Positions 36,585-47,115 of a DNA stretch of 64,000 nt are shown here, piece after piece. This DNA comes from Dehalobacter restrictus DSM 9455. Lineage in GTDB: Bacteria > Bacillota > Desulfitobacteriia > Desulfitobacteriales > Syntrophobotulaceae. The translations under genes were made by a program, and so were the position numbers. The notes below the pieces were generated by a model, which was not told where the DNA came from, ran no database searches, and saw nothing but the letters and a program-made list of their open reading frames with translations. The stretch is taken from contig NZ_CP007033.1 in assembly GCF_000512895.1 (NCBI RefSeq), positions 1,084,001 through 1,148,000 on the forward strand. Direction: 5' to 3'. Within the stretch, counting starts at the first letter, position 1; each line of letters starts with the position of its first letter.

Positions 36585-36898
36585 CACCAAAAATATTATC
36601 ATTGCTTGGAATGGCAAGGAGAGCCGGGAAAATTTCTTCCGGAGAATCACAGGTTGAAGCATTCTTAAAAAAACAAAAGGGCTCGTTATTGATTATTGCA
36701 GAAGATTCACCGGGCTCTATCACCAAGTACACGCAATGGGCCGATGATCTTCATATTCCGGTTATGATCTGCAGCACGAAACAAGAACTCGGGACGGCTG
36801 TCGGATTATCACCAAGAGCACTTATACTGATTATGGATGACGGTTTCGCCAAAGCAATCATCAGGTTGGGGGACACACCTGAAAATGAGCGGGTTTAA
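36581..36898 (+). CDS. ylxQ: L7Ae-family ribosomal protein YlxQ
   Basis: The 105-residue L7Ae/L30e/S12e fold begins ILSLLGMARRAGKISSGE and continues with LIIAEDSPGS. It is predicted to bind kink-turn RNA. The start is TTG 36581, overlapping the ylxR stop. Its place between ylxR and infB is conserved. Confidence 0.9.
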   Translation: MTPKILSLLGMARRAGKISSGESQVEAFLKKQKGSLLIIAEDSPGSITKYTQWADDLHIPVMICSTKQELGTAVGLSPRALILIMDDGFAKAIIRLGDTPENERV

Positions 36899-36973
36899 AT
36901 GTTTTAATGTCCCCAGTAAGAGATAAGGAGTTGAAAGGTTATATTTCTATTTTCGTTTTTGGGGGGTGACAAT

Positions 36974-39900
36974 GTGACCAATATTCGAGTTCACGAACTG
37001 GCTAAAGAATTGAATATATCCAGCAAGGCTTTAATGGAAAAGTTTAATGATATTGGGGTACCAGTGAAAAACCACTTAAGTGCGGTATCCACGGAGGAAG
37101 TTGAAAAAGTTAAAAAAGCGCTGACCAAGACAGGCGAATCACAGCAAAAAGAAGTAAGCAAGCCGGTTAAGGCTGCCGGGGCTGAGGAAAAAGTCCCTGC
37201 CAGAAAAAGGACCGAAGAAGATATTCCCCCGGAAAGCTTCAGAGATGCAGAAGGTCACAAAAAAAGTCAGGATCAAAGACCGTCAGGTGAGATGAGACCG
37301 CAGGGTCAAAGACCGCCAGGCGAGATGAGACCGCAGGGCCAAAGACCGCCAGGTGAGATGAGACCGCAGGGCCAAAGACCGCCAGGCGAGATGAGACCGC
37401 AGGGCCAAAGACCGCCAGGCGAGATGAGACCGCAGGGCCAAAGACCGCCAGGCGAGATGAGACCGCAGGGCCAAAGACCGCCAGGCGAGATGAGACCGCA
37501 GGGCCAAAGACCGCCAGGCGAGATGAGACCGCAGGGCCAAAGACCGCCAGGCGAGATGAGACCGCAGGGCCAAAGACCGCCAGGCGAGATGAGACCGCAG
37601 GGCCAAAGACCGCCAGGCGAGATGAGACCGCAGGGCCAAAGACCGCCAGGCGAGATGAGACCGCAGGGCCAAAGACCGCCAGGCGAGATGAGACCGCAGG
37701 GCCAAAGACCGCCAGGTGAGATGAGACCGCAGGGTCAAAGACCGCCAGGTGAGATGAGACCGCAGGGCCAAAGACCGCCAGGTGAATTCAGACCGCAGGG
37801 TCAAAGACCGCCGGGTGAGATGAGACCGCAGGGCCAAAGACCGCCGGGTGAATTCAGACCGCAGGGCCAAAGACCGCCAGGTGAATTCAGACCGCAGGGC
37901 CAAAGACCGCCAGGTGAATTCAGACCGCAGGGCCAAAGACCGCCAGGCGAGATGAGACCGCAGGGTCAAAGACCACCAGGAGAATTCAGACCGCAGGGTC
38001 AAAGACCGCCGATGAGCGGTGACCGGCCGTATGCGCCGAGACCGCAGGGTGATTTCCGTCCATCACAGCGTCCTGCAGGTGATGACCGGAGACCGCAGGG
38101 CGGCGGACGTCCGTTCTCCGACACAGGAAGAAGACCTTCCCAGGGACAGCGTCCGGGAGCAGATAAAAAAGCCCCTACAAACTCAGAGGATCAAGATTGA
38201 AGGAAAATCCGTTGAGCTTACTGTCGCCGAGCAGCCGGTAAAACGCCAGCCACCGGAGAAAAAGAAAGCCCATGAGAATAAAGAGTTTTTATTTGATAAA
38301 CGGCGCAATGATGAAAAAGATTTTTCTTCCATCTTAAGAAAAAATGACCGGAATCAACCAAATCGGAACCAACCCAATAAGATGGTTAAAGAAGTGGTTC
38401 CCAAGCATATTATTATTCCTGAGTCCTTGTCAGTTCAGGAACTGGCGCTCAGAATGAGCCGCAAAGCCGGTGAAGTCATCAAGGAATTAATGAAGCTTGG
38501 TGTTATGGCGACCATCAATCAGGAAATTGATGCTGATACAGCAACGATTGTCGCTACTGAAATGGGCATGACGCTTGAGGTTAGAGCCGAAAAATCCATG
38601 GCAGTCATTGAGGAAGTAGAAGATGATGCGTCCACGCTCAAATTCCGTCCTCCGGTTGTCACGGTCATGGGCCACGTCGACCATGGAAAAACATCTTTGC
38701 TCGATGCGATTCGTTCCGCCAATGTCACCGAATCTGAAGCTGGTGGGATTACGCAGCATATCGGTGCTTATCAGGTAGAAATTAAAAATCAAAAAATTAC
38801 TTTCCTGGATACTCCTGGTCACGAGGCTTTTACAGCCATGAGAGCGAGAGGGGCCCAGGTCACAGATATTGCCATACTGGTTGTTGCTGCGGATGATGGT
38901 GTCATGCCCCAGACTGTGGAAGCGATCAACCATGCCAAAGCGGCCAATGTCCCCATCATTGTTGCTATCAATAAAATTGATAAAGAAAATGCCAATCCGG
39001 ACCGTGTCAAACAGGAACTGACCGAGTACGGCTTAGTTGTTGAAGAATGGGGCGGGGATACGATCACGGTACCGGTCTCAGCCAAAGCTAGACTCAACAT
39101 TGACACTCTGCTGGAAATGGTCCTGCTTGTTGCAGAGATGAAAGATCTGAAAGCTAATCCGAACCGGAAGGCAACCGGAACCGTTATTGAAGCGAAGCTC
39201 GATAAAGGCAAGGGGCCTGTAGCAACTGTCCTGGTATCCAAAGGTACGCTGAATATCGGTGACATTATTGTTGCCGGGCATTCCTTTGGCCGAATCAGGG
39301 GGATGGTTGACGACAAAGGCCGCAGAGTAAAAAAAGCGGGACCTTCCATGCCTGTGGAGGTTCAGGGATTGTCTGAAGTTCCGCCGGCGGGAGAAATCTT
39401 CAACGTTGTTAACGATGAGAAACTCGCCCGCAGCGTTACCGAAGCCAGAATGGATGAGAAAAAAGCGGAAGAAGTCAAACAAAAATCTAGGATTAGCCTT
39501 GATGATCTTTTCGATAAGATCAAAGAAGGCGAAGTCAAAGATTTGAATATCATTATTAAAGCTGACGTTCAGGGCTCTGTCGAAGCTATTAAGCAGTCTC
39601 TGGACAAGCTGACGACCTCAGAAGTACGCGTAAACATCATTCACGGCGGAGTCGGTGCGATCAGTGAATCCGACGTGATGCTCGCTGCTGCTTCCAATGC
39701 GATCATTATTGGCTTTAATGTCAGACATGATTCCAACACAAAATCGACAGCAGAACTCCAGGGTGTGGACATCAGGATGTACAGAGTCATCTATGATGCG
39801 ATTGATGACATTAAGGCAGCGATGGAGGGCCTGCTCGAACCGACCTTCAAGGAAGTCATACAGGGTAAAGCGGAAGTCCGTCAGATTTTCAAGGTGCCAA

Positions 39901-40148
39901 AGGCTGGAACTGTCGCTGGAAGCTATATAACTGACGGCAAGATTCATCGGTCGGATAAGATCAGGGTAATCAGAGATGGAGTTGTCGTTCACGAGGGAGA
40001 CCTGGAATCTCTGAGACGTTTCAAGGATGATGCCAAGGAAGTTGCGGAAGGATACGAATGCGGGATTGGCTTAAAGAACTTCAATGATCTTAAAGAAGGA
40101 GATATCTTGGAAGCCTTTACGATGGAGGAAGTTAAAAGAGAGCTCTAG
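36974..40148 (+). CDS. infB: Translation initiation factor IF-2, with apparent frame break at about 38165-38170
   Basis: GTG 36974 ([15 protein letters not shown]) begins the IF2 N-terminal helical subdomain. Then 22 copies of an 11-residue repeat follow (37277-38002). The first frame stops at 38200. The second frame carries the rest: a second IF2N domain ([18 protein letters not shown]), the GTPase with [16 protein letters not shown] and NKID, and the C-terminal IF2 domains to 40148. Joining them needs the removal of one base. Five instead of six A at 38165-38170 would make one 1057-residue protein. This may be a sequencing error, a real mutation tolerated by internal initiation, or slippage. 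Confidence 0.85.
37277..38002 (+). repeat. 22 tandem 33-bp repeats inside infB
   Basis: The 726-bp block equals exactly 22 units of 33 bp, encoding [11 protein letters not shown], with RPSGEM in the first unit and EF replacing EM in later units. Central units are identical at the DNA level, so the array is young and its copy number may vary between strains or be mis-assembled. Confidence 0.95.
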
Positions 40149-40170
40149 ACCAGCATTGGAGGTTTTCTGA

Positions 40171-40545
40171 ATGGCTAAACACAGGGCTTTTCGCCTGGCA
40201 GAATCGATCAAAGCAGAAGTGGCACAAATGATCCGGGAGGATATCAAAGACCCGCGGCTTGGATTCGTGACCGTCACGGATGTGGAGGTAGCTGACGATT
40301 TAAGGCATGCCAAAATATTCGTCAGCGTATTGGGAACAGAAGAAGAAATGAAAAGCAGTTTAGATGTTTTAAATAAAGCATCCGGATATCTGCGCAGCGA
40401 ACTGGGTAAAATCATCAGCCTGCGCTATTTTCCCGAGATCACTTTCAAGTATGATCAGTCTATCGAACATGGCGCCCATATTTCCAAGCTGCTTCGTGAG
40501 GTTGGCGCGAAAGGTGAATCCAGCGATGGACAAGACGACGAATAA
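40171..40545 (+). CDS. rbfA: Ribosome-binding factor A
   Basis: The KH-like 124-residue protein has the RbfA signatures RLAESIKAEVAQMIRED, DPRLGFVTVTDVEVADD and the late PEITFKYDQSIEHG. It matures 16S rRNA. It follows infB by 22 bp and overlaps nrnA by 20 bp. Confidence 0.95.
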   Translation: MAKHRAFRLAESIKAEVAQMIREDIKDPRLGFVTVTDVEVADDLRHAKIFVSVLGTEEEMKSSLDVLNKASGYLRSELGKIISLRYFPEITFKYDQSIEHGAHISKLLREVGAKGESSDGQDDE

Positions 40546-41521
40546 GGTGATCTCAGAACTGGCTAAAAAATTGGATACAATCTCCGAGGCTGCACTGCTT
40601 ACGCATATATCCCCGGATGGGGACTGCATTGGTTCAATGCTTGCTTTGGGGATTGCCTTAGAAGGTCTGAACAAAAAAATATGTTATTATAATCCTGGGT
40701 TTCTGCCGGTGAATTTGAAGTTTCTTCCGGGTGTGGACAAGATATGTTCTGTTCTGCCTCCGGAAGAGTTTCCAGAAACCCTTATTTTTATTGACTGCGC
40801 TGAAGCGGAAAGGGCGTACAGTGGTCTTTGCCCGGAGTTTCTTCAGGGGAAAACGGTGATTAATATCGATCATCATATTTCCAATAACGGTTTTGGTACG
40901 GTTAATTGGATTGACGCCGGCGCAGCCGCCACAGGTGAAATGATTTTTCACCTGCTGGGTGAAATGGGAGTTTCCATGACCAAAGAAATTGCAGAGAATC
41001 TCTATACTGCGATCATCACGGATACAGGCAGATTCAGCTACAGCAATACCACAGTCGAAAGTTTCAGGATTGCTGCGGAATTGCTCAAAACAGGCCTTGA
41101 TCTTGTTCAGATCAACAATATACTGTTTGAACAGAAAAGCTTGGCTCAGACCAGACTGCTGCAAAAAGCACTGACGAACCTGGAACTTCATCAGCAGGGA
41201 ACGATGGCTGTCATTGTTCTGACCAGAGAAGACTTTGAAGAAACAGGTGCAGATGAGAGCTTGAGTGAAGGCTTGGTGAACTATGCACGCAATATTGAAA
41301 AGGTGGAAGCTGCTGCGCTGTTAAAAGAAATTGCCCCGGATGAAATCAAAGTCAGTTTCCGATCCAATACCTGGCTTGATGTAAATCAAGTTGCGAGCCG
41401 GTTCGGCGGAGGCGGACACCGGCGGGCATCAGGCTGTTCTATTAATGGAACAATGGGTCAAGCCAGGCAAATGATTGTATCCGCACTTGAGGAGGCCCTG
41501 AACGTTGGACGGGATCATTAA
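40526..41521 (+). CDS. nrnA: Bifunctional oligoribonuclease / PAP phosphatase NrnA
   Basis: Start ATG 40526 (MDKTTNKVISELAKKL) overlaps the rbfA 3' end; the upstream frame to 40451 is shadow sequence. The DHH motif set THISPDGDCIGS, FIDCAE, NIDHHISN and the DHHA1 motif GGGGHRRASGC are visible. It degrades nano-RNA and 3'-phosphoadenosine 5'-phosphate. Its stop lies 17 bp inside truB. Confidence 0.95.
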   Translation: MDKTTNKVISELAKKLDTISEAALLTHISPDGDCIGSMLALGIALEGLNKKICYYNPGFLPVNLKFLPGVDKICSVLPPEEFPETLIFIDCAEAERAYSGLCPEFLQGKTVINIDHHISNNGFGTVNWIDAGAAATGEMIFHLLGEMGVSMTKEIAENLYTAIITDTGRFSYSNTTVESFRIAAELLKTGLDLVQINNILFEQKSLAQTRLLQKALTNLELHQQGTMAVIVLTREDFEETGADESLSEGLVNYARNIEKVEAAALLKEIAPDEIKVSFRSNTWLDVNQVASRFGGGGHRRASGCSINGTMGQARQMIVSALEEALNVGRDH

Positions 41522-42389
41522 TGTTTTAAAACCTGTTGGCATGACCTCCACAGACGTTGTTAGGTGGCTGCTTCGAAAAACAAAAGCCGGCAAGGCAGGC
41601 CATATTGGGACGCTGGATCCCGGAGCTACCGGGGTGCTTCCGATTTGCCTTGGCAAGGCAACGCGGCTGGCAGAATACCATAGCGACCAGGGAAAAAGTT
41701 ATAGAGCTGAGATTACACTCGGAATCACGACAGATACGCAGGATACTTTCGGACAGGAACTATCGAGGATTGTGCCTATAGTATCACGAGAGCAATTTGT
41801 AAATACACTGGAGAATTTTCTTGGTGTCATTGAACAAGAACCACCGATGTATTCCGCTGTCAGAAAAAATGGCAGGCGTCTGTACGAATATGCCCGCCAG
41901 GGGATCGATGTTGCAAGAGAAAAAAGACAGGTTGAGATCAAGCGGCTGGATCTGGTGGAATGGCATGAAGAGAAGTTTCCAAGAGTTCTATTCGATGTGG
42001 AATGCTCCAAAGGAACGTATATACGCACTTTATGTCACGATATTGGCGCTGCCCTGGGTTGCGGTGCACATATGTCCTTTTTGCTTAGATTAAGCGCAGG
42101 CAAGTTTACGCTGGATTCCACCTACACACTGGAAGAGATTGACCAGGCGCTTGCCGACGGCGATGAACACATGCTCCTGGCTCCGGAATGGGGACTCACA
42201 CTGCCAAAGGCAAGTATACCGGCCTATCGGCTTGCCGCTTTCCGAAACGGGCTTTCTACCGGAGGGGATCTTGTTAATGCTGAAGTGTACGGGGAACAGC
42301 TTCCTGTTCAGGTATTTTGTGAGGGACGTTTTATTGGCGTAGGGAATTGGGAAAACGGATGTTTATGCCCCAATAAGGTCATGGGTTAG
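41505..42389 (+). CDS. truB: tRNA pseudouridine55 synthase
   Basis: TTG 41505 (MDGIINVLKPVGMTS) overlaps nrnA. The catalytic Asp lies in GHIGTLDPGATGVLP, and the GTYIRTLCHDIG segment is diagnostic. It forms pseudouridine 55 in the T-loop. It is followed by ribF as in many bacteria. Confidence 0.96.
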   Translation: MDGIINVLKPVGMTSTDVVRWLLRKTKAGKAGHIGTLDPGATGVLPICLGKATRLAEYHSDQGKSYRAEITLGITTDTQDTFGQELSRIVPIVSREQFVNTLENFLGVIEQEPPMYSAVRKNGRRLYEYARQGIDVAREKRQVEIKRLDLVEWHEEKFPRVLFDVECSKGTYIRTLCHDIGAALGCGAHMSFLLRLSAGKFTLDSTYTLEEIDQALADGDEHMLLAPEWGLTLPKASIPAYRLAAFRNGLSTGGDLVNAEVYGEQLPVQVFCEGRFIGVGNWENGCLCPNKVMG

Positions 42390-42423
42390 CAAAGGTTAAC
42401 AAGGTACTAGGGGGTAAAGGTTT

Positions 42424-43368
42424 TTGGAAGTTTGCACTTTGATTCCGGGACAAAAATTTGAGCCGACTGTGCTTGCTCTGGGGAATTTTGACGGTATACA
42501 CCTAGGACACCAGGAGCTGTTGAAGGACGGCTTGGAGAAAGCACGTTCACTGAAGACATTGTTTTCAGTTTTACTTTTTGATCCCCATCCGCTGAAGGTA
42601 CTTCATCCAGATAGAAAACTGGAATTGATTACTGGCAAGGATGAGAAAATTATGCTATTTGAGAAATTTGGCGTAGACAAAGTGTTCTTATTGCCTTTCT
42701 CTCTGGAATTTGCCGAGACAACACCGCAGGAATTCGTTGAAAATATTCTGCTGAAAATCGGGGTCGTTCATGTTACCGTTGGTTTCAACTACTCCTTCGG
42801 CTGTCATGGCAAAGGAAAACCTGGCGACCTCGAAAAGTTTGGTGAAGCTTACAATTTTGGGGTAAGTGTTGTCCAAGCCCAGATGCTTGACGACAGAGTG
42901 ATTTCTTCGACCGAAATCAGACGTGCACTTCTGAACGGGGATATCGATCTAGCCAAGTCGATGATGGGACGCGCACCTACGATTATCGGAACGGTGGTTC
43001 ACGGTGACGGGCGGGGCAGAGATATTGGATTTCCGACAGCCAACATAGAGACGCATGAGGACTTGCTAATCCCGAAAAATGGTGTGTATGCCGTTACTGC
43101 AGAAATTGACGGTAGGATCTACGGCGGGATGATGAATATCGGGATTGTACCGACCTTTAAAACCGGCCAGGAGAAGATCATTGAAATCCATTTTTTTGAT
43201 TTTCACGGAGATTTATATCGGAAGGACTTATTTATAGATATTCAGGCCAGACTGCGCGCTGAAAAGAAATTCAGCGGAGTCAGGGAAATCACAGAGCAAC
43301 TCGGCAAAGACATGGAAGCGGCAAAACAAAAGCTGCAAAAACAAAACTTTACAAAATTTATGGAATAA
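42424..43368 (+). CDS. ribF: Bifunctional riboflavin kinase / FAD synthetase
   Basis: The N-terminal FMN adenylyltransferase domain has LALGNFDGIHLGHQELL. The C-terminal riboflavin kinase domain has RGRDIGFPTANIE and GVYAVTAEIDG. The start is TTG 42424 behind AGGGGGTAAAG. It makes FMN and FAD. Confidence 0.96.
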   Translation: MEVCTLIPGQKFEPTVLALGNFDGIHLGHQELLKDGLEKARSLKTLFSVLLFDPHPLKVLHPDRKLELITGKDEKIMLFEKFGVDKVFLLPFSLEFAETTPQEFVENILLKIGVVHVTVGFNYSFGCHGKGKPGDLEKFGEAYNFGVSVVQAQMLDDRVISSTEIRRALLNGDIDLAKSMMGRAPTIIGTVVHGDGRGRDIGFPTANIETHEDLLIPKNGVYAVTAEIDGRIYGGMMNIGIVPTFKTGQEKIIEIHFFDFHGDLYRKDLFIDIQARLRAEKKFSGVREITEQLGKDMEAAKQKLQKQNFTKFME

Positions 43369-43463
43369 GTTAAAATGACAAAGGTAACCGCTGACTGGGT
43401 TCGACGAATCTCCACCGTCTTACTTGGCAGCAGGCGCTTAAAAAATATGGAGGTGCAGAACCA

Positions 43464-43730
43464 ATGCTTACACCGGAGAAAAAGAAGGATATCATTGCGA
43501 AGTTTCAGCAGCATGAAGGAGACACAGGTTCACCCGAGGTTCAGATCGCTCTTCTCACTACAAGAATCAGTGAGTTGACAGAACACTTCAAGACCCATAA
43601 GAAAGATCATCATTCCCGCCGGGGTCTTTTTAAATTGATTGGACAACGCCGTGCAATGCTGAACTACCTCAAGAAATCCGATTTTAACCGTTACCGCACA
43701 GTAGTCACAGAACTCGGCTTACGTCACTAA
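43464..43730 (+). CDS. rpsO: 30S ribosomal protein S15
   Basis: The 88-residue S15 has [17 protein letters not shown] and the [15 protein letters not shown] block. ATG 43464 follows GGAGGTGC. A terminator follows, then pnp; in many bacteria rpsO and pnp are neighbours and share RNA-level control. Confidence 0.97.
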   Translation: MLTPEKKKDIIAKFQQHEGDTGSPEVQIALLTTRISELTEHFKTHKKDHHSRRGLFKLIGQRRAMLNYLKKSDFNRYRTVVTELGLRH

Positions 43731-43780
43731 AAGCCATCGAAAATATTTTGGTCATTCAATTTATATGTTGATATTTACAG

Positions 43781-43808
43781 GAGCGTGTTCAGCGCTCTTT
43801 GTATTTAT
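43781..43808 (+). terminator. Terminator after rpsO
   Basis: GAGCG (43781-43785) pairs with CGCTC (43793-43797) and is followed by TTTGTATTTAT. The stem is short, so efficiency is uncertain. Confidence 0.55.
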
Positions 43809-43949
43809 GTATTAGGGTATTTATCCTTAAGAAAAATTGTCCGGATTGTTTTTTTTGTTCGGGTGCAGGAAATAATAAATAATATGTCGAACACATTCCG
43901 GATATAAAAAATTGTGAATAAAAGAAGCGTATTTAAGGAGGTTTCCAAA

Positions 43950-46088
43950 GTGACTCAAGAAGTCTTGGAACGCTCGCTACAGGTTGGAGGCAGAAACCTG
44001 TCGTTTGAAACCGGTATCATAGGTCGTCAAGCCGGTGGGGCAATTTATGCCAGATATGGAGACACAGTCATATCTGCATTTGCAACGACCAGTTCTAAAC
44101 CACGAGAAGGGATCGACTTTTTCCCTTTGACTGTTGATTTGGAAGAACGTTTTTATGCCGTAGGAAAGATTCCCGGTGGATTCATCAAAAGAGAAGGCAG
44201 ACCTAGTGAGAGGTCCATATTGTCGTCAAGACTGATAGACAGACCGGTCCGTCCGCTTTTCCCGGACGGTTACCGCAACGATGTACAGATCAGTGCGATG
44301 GTCATGTCCGTCGATCAGGACTGTGCACCGGACGTAACGGCTATCAACGCAGTTTCGGCTGCGCTCACGATTTCCGATATTCCTTTTCTGGGTCCTATTG
44401 CCGCCGTGGTTGTCGGGCTTGTCGACGGCGAGTTTGTCGTTAACCCGACGGTAGCCCAAGCGGAAATCAGCAAAATGCAGCTGACTGTTGCTGGAACCAA
44501 AGATGCGATTATGATGGTCGAGGCTGGTGCCAAGGAAGTTCCCGAGGATCAGATGCTCGAAGCGATCATGTTTGCGCACGAAGAAATTAAAAAGATAGCA
44601 GAATTCATTGAGAGATACAGGGAAGCAGCCCTGGAAGTGGGACTTGCCAAGGCTAAAAGAGAAGTCACTCCGGTCGAGATCCCTGCGGAAATATCCGAAA
44701 AGGTCCTGGCGTGGGGTCATGACAAGCTCGATCAGGCTATCCGTATTGAAGAAAAACTGGCCCGCCAGGAAGCTGTTGACAAGGTCAAAGCAGACGCGCT
44801 CGAAGTTTTCGCCGAGGAATTTCCTGAGGACTTAAAATTAGTTACGAAAATATTGGATGACCTGACCCATAAAATTATCCGCAAGCTGATTACCCACGAA
44901 CATATCAGACCTGATGGCCGTGCTTTGGATGAGATCAGACCGATTACGATTGAAGTCGGACGTCTGCCGAGAACACACGGCACCGGTTTGTTTACGCGCG
45001 GACAGACACAGGTACTCACGGTTGCGACATTAGGAGCTGCCGGTGATGAGCAAATCATCGACGGTCTGGGATTGGAAGATTCCAAACGTTATATGCATCA
45101 TTATAATTTCCCGGCCTTCAGTGTCGGCGAAGTCCGTCCGAACAGGGGACCGGGCAGACGTGAGATTGGTCACGGCGCTTTGGCTGAACGTGCCCTGCTG
45201 CCGATGATTCCTCCGGAAAGTGAATTCCCGTATACGCTGCGTCTGGTTTCCGAAGTATTGGAATCCAACGGATCGAGCTCCATGGCTTCCGTCTGCGGCA
45301 GCACACTCGCTCTAATGGATGCTGGGGTTCCGATTAAGGCTCCGGTAGCTGGGATTGCGATGGGATTGATCAAAGAAGAAGACCATTTTGCGATTCTTAC
45401 CGATATTCAGGGTTTAGAAGACCACGACGGTGATATGGACTTTAAAGTAGCCGGTACTGCCGAGGGCATTACAGCACTGCAGATGGATATCAAGATCAAA
45501 GGCGTCAACCGTGAAATCCTCGCTCAGGCTCTGGCTCAGGCCAAGGCTGGCAGGATGTTCATCCTGGATAAAATGCTGCAGGTCCTGCCGCAGCCCAGAC
45601 CGAATCTCTCGCCATTTGCACCGCGAATTATTACCTTTACCATTCATCCTGACAAAATCAGAGATGTCATCGGACCAGGCGGCAAGATCATTAAGAAGAT
45701 CGTAGAAGAAACCAAGGTCAAGATCGATATCGAAGATGACGGACAGGTATTTATTGCTGCGGTTGACGGTGAAGCCGGAGACAAGGCAGCTGAGATTATT
45801 CGCTCTTTGACGCGGGACATTGAAGTCGGGAAGATCTACAAAGGCAAAGTTGTCCGGATCATGGATTTTGGCGCCTTTGTCGAAGTCATTCCAGGTGTGC
45901 TTGGACTTCCGGGAAAAGACGGCCTTGTGCATATCTCCCAGCTCGATGTGAACCGCGTGAACAAAGTAGAAGATGTCGTCAAACTTGGCGACGAGATCAT
46001 CGTCAAGGCTACCGGCATTGACAAGCAGGGCAGATTGAACCTGTCCCGTAAAGAAGCTCTCGGACAGAGCCAGGGCCAGAAAGAATAA
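43950..46088 (+). CDS. pnp: Polynucleotide phosphorylase
   Basis: The start is GTG 43950 ([17 protein letters not shown]), since AAGGAGG lies 8 bp upstream; the frame also opens at GTG 43914. Two RNase PH domains (the second with [11 protein letters not shown]), then a KH domain ([11 protein letters not shown]) and an S1 domain ([12 protein letters not shown]) are in order. It degrades RNA 3' to 5'. The length of 712 residues is normal. Confidence 0.97.
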   Translation: MTQEVLERSLQVGGRNLSFETGIIGRQAGGAIYARYGDTVISAFATTSSKPREGIDFFPLTVDLEERFYAVGKIPGGFIKREGRPSERSILSSRLIDRPVRPLFPDGYRNDVQISAMVMSVDQDCAPDVTAINAVSAALTISDIPFLGPIAAVVVGLVDGEFVVNPTVAQAEISKMQLTVAGTKDAIMMVEAGAKEVPEDQMLEAIMFAHEEIKKIAEFIERYREAALEVGLAKAKREVTPVEIPAEISEKVLAWGHDKLDQAIRIEEKLARQEAVDKVKADALEVFAEEFPEDLKLVTKILDDLTHKIIRKLITHEHIRPDGRALDEIRPITIEVGRLPRTHGTGLFTRGQTQVLTVATLGAAGDEQIIDGLGLEDSKRYMHHYNFPAFSVGEVRPNRGPGRREIGHGALAERALLPMIPPESEFPYTLRLVSEVLESNGSSSMASVCGSTLALMDAGVPIKAPVAGIAMGLIKEEDHFAILTDIQGLEDHDGDMDFKVAGTAEGITALQMDIKIKGVNREILAQALAQAKAGRMFILDKMLQVLPQPRPNLSPFAPRIITFTIHPDKIRDVIGPGGKIIKKIVEETKVKIDIEDDGQVFIAAVDGEAGDKAAEIIRSLTRDIEVGKIYKGKVVRIMDFGAFVEVIPGVLGLPGKDGLVHISQLDVNRVNKVEDVVKLGDEIIVKATGIDKQGRLNLSRKEALGQSQGQKE

Positions 46089-46151
46089 GGAATTTTTGCG
46101 AGCTTAGGCCTGCAATCATTAATTAACAAAGCTGACTAACTTCAGCTTACA

Positions 46152-46184
46152 GAAGGCGTCTCATATAATTGAGGCGTCTTTTTT
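46152..46184 (+). terminator. Terminator after pnp
   Basis: GAAGGCGTCTC pairs with GAGGCGTCTTT through 11 bp that include wobble pairs, followed by a T run. Confidence 0.75.
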
Positions 46185-46214
46185 CTATCTGGGCGTTATG
46201 GTACTGAAATTAAT

Positions 46215-46250
46215 GTCTCCGTAATGCATAACCAGCGTCAAGCGGAGCAC
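46215..46250 (+). repeat. Truncated palindromic element, copy F
   Basis: It starts with GTCTCCGTAATG, the same arm as copy A, and continues with CAGCGTCAAGCGGAGCA, then stops. There is no 3' arm, so it is a decayed or partly deleted copy. Confidence 0.7.
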
Positions 46251-46331
46251 CCGCCTCAAATAAGTATTTAATAGTCAATATAGAATAACGTCTGTATTAC
46301 TTCTCATCGTCATATTAATGTAGGGGAGGGG

Positions 46332-47093
46332 ATGCAGATGTCATTTTTTCCTCTGACTAAGATCAAATTTAAAGTAATTACCCTGCTGGTTGTGTTTATC
46401 GGTCTTACCTTGATGCAAAGCCGGGTCGTTGGAGTCAGCAACCAGAATTTGCCTGTTCCGATCGATCAAGTTCAGACAGATAATAAAATCATTGCGCTGA
46501 CAATCAATGTCGATTGGGGGGAATCGTATATCCCGGAAATACTGGATATCCTCGACCGTTATCAGGCCAAGGCAACTTTTTTTGTGACGGGGAAATGGGC
46601 CGCCAAACATCCCGAACTCATTCAGCAGATTGCAGCAAAAGGCCATTTGCTCGGCAATCACAGCTATTCCCATCCGCATCCGGACAACCTGACTGTGGTT
46701 CAAAATAAAGAAGAGTTAAGCAAGACGGAAAATATAATTAAAGAAGTGACCGGGTGCAAAACAATATACTATGCCCCTCCGTATGGGGAAAAAGGGAAAA
46801 ATGGACTTCAGGCAGCAGATGAACTGGGCTATACGACCATCCTCTGGACGCTGGACACGATTGACTGGAAGCTGGAGAGCACGCCGGAACTGATAACCCA
46901 GAGAATTCTGGATCCTAAAATACGATATGGCGTAAAACCGGAGAAAAAAGGTGCCATTGTCCTGATGCATCCCAAGAAAAATACAGTCAAGGCGTTGCCC
47001 GATATCTTAGCCGGTTTAAAAAATGAAGGTTTTAGTTTCGTAACGATAGAAAAATTAATAACAACTGGATTAACAGGAAATACTACTCCTTGA
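46332..47093 (+). CDS. Polysaccharide deacetylase family protein (YlxY/PdaB-like)
   Basis: The N-terminal hydrophobic segment (residues 14-30) could be a signal or anchor. The NodB-homology domain has the metal-binding HSYSHPHP motif and the KATFFVTGKW and APPYGEKG motifs. Motif 1 reads NVDWGE rather than the usual FDDG, keeping only one Asp, so activity may be altered. In Bacillus ylxY sits between pnp and mlpA, matching this context. It probably acts on peptidoglycan during sporulation. Confidence 0.85.
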   Translation: MQMSFFPLTKIKFKVITLLVVFIGLTLMQSRVVGVSNQNLPVPIDQVQTDNKIIALTINVDWGESYIPEILDILDRYQAKATFFVTGKWAAKHPELIQQIAAKGHLLGNHSYSHPHPDNLTVVQNKEELSKTENIIKEVTGCKTIYYAPPYGEKGKNGLQAADELGYTTILWTLDTIDWKLESTPELITQRILDPKIRYGVKPEKKGAIVLMHPKKNTVKALPDILAGLKNEGFSFVTIEKLITTGLTGNTTP

Positions 47094-47115
47094 GCAAAAT
47101 GAAGGGGTGGTACAA

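Noticed and set aside
37283-38002. 239-codon open frame on the minus strand across the infB repeats
   Set aside because: It is a periodic shadow of the 33-bp array, with no start context; any stop-free unit gives a long frame.
37277-38002. Regular repeats suggesting a CRISPR array
   Set aside because: Units are contiguous 33-bp coding repeats without unique spacers, in frame with infB.
43369-43463. Possible S15 autoregulatory leader before rpsO
   Set aside because: Some pairing is possible, but I could not define a stable, specific structure by eye.
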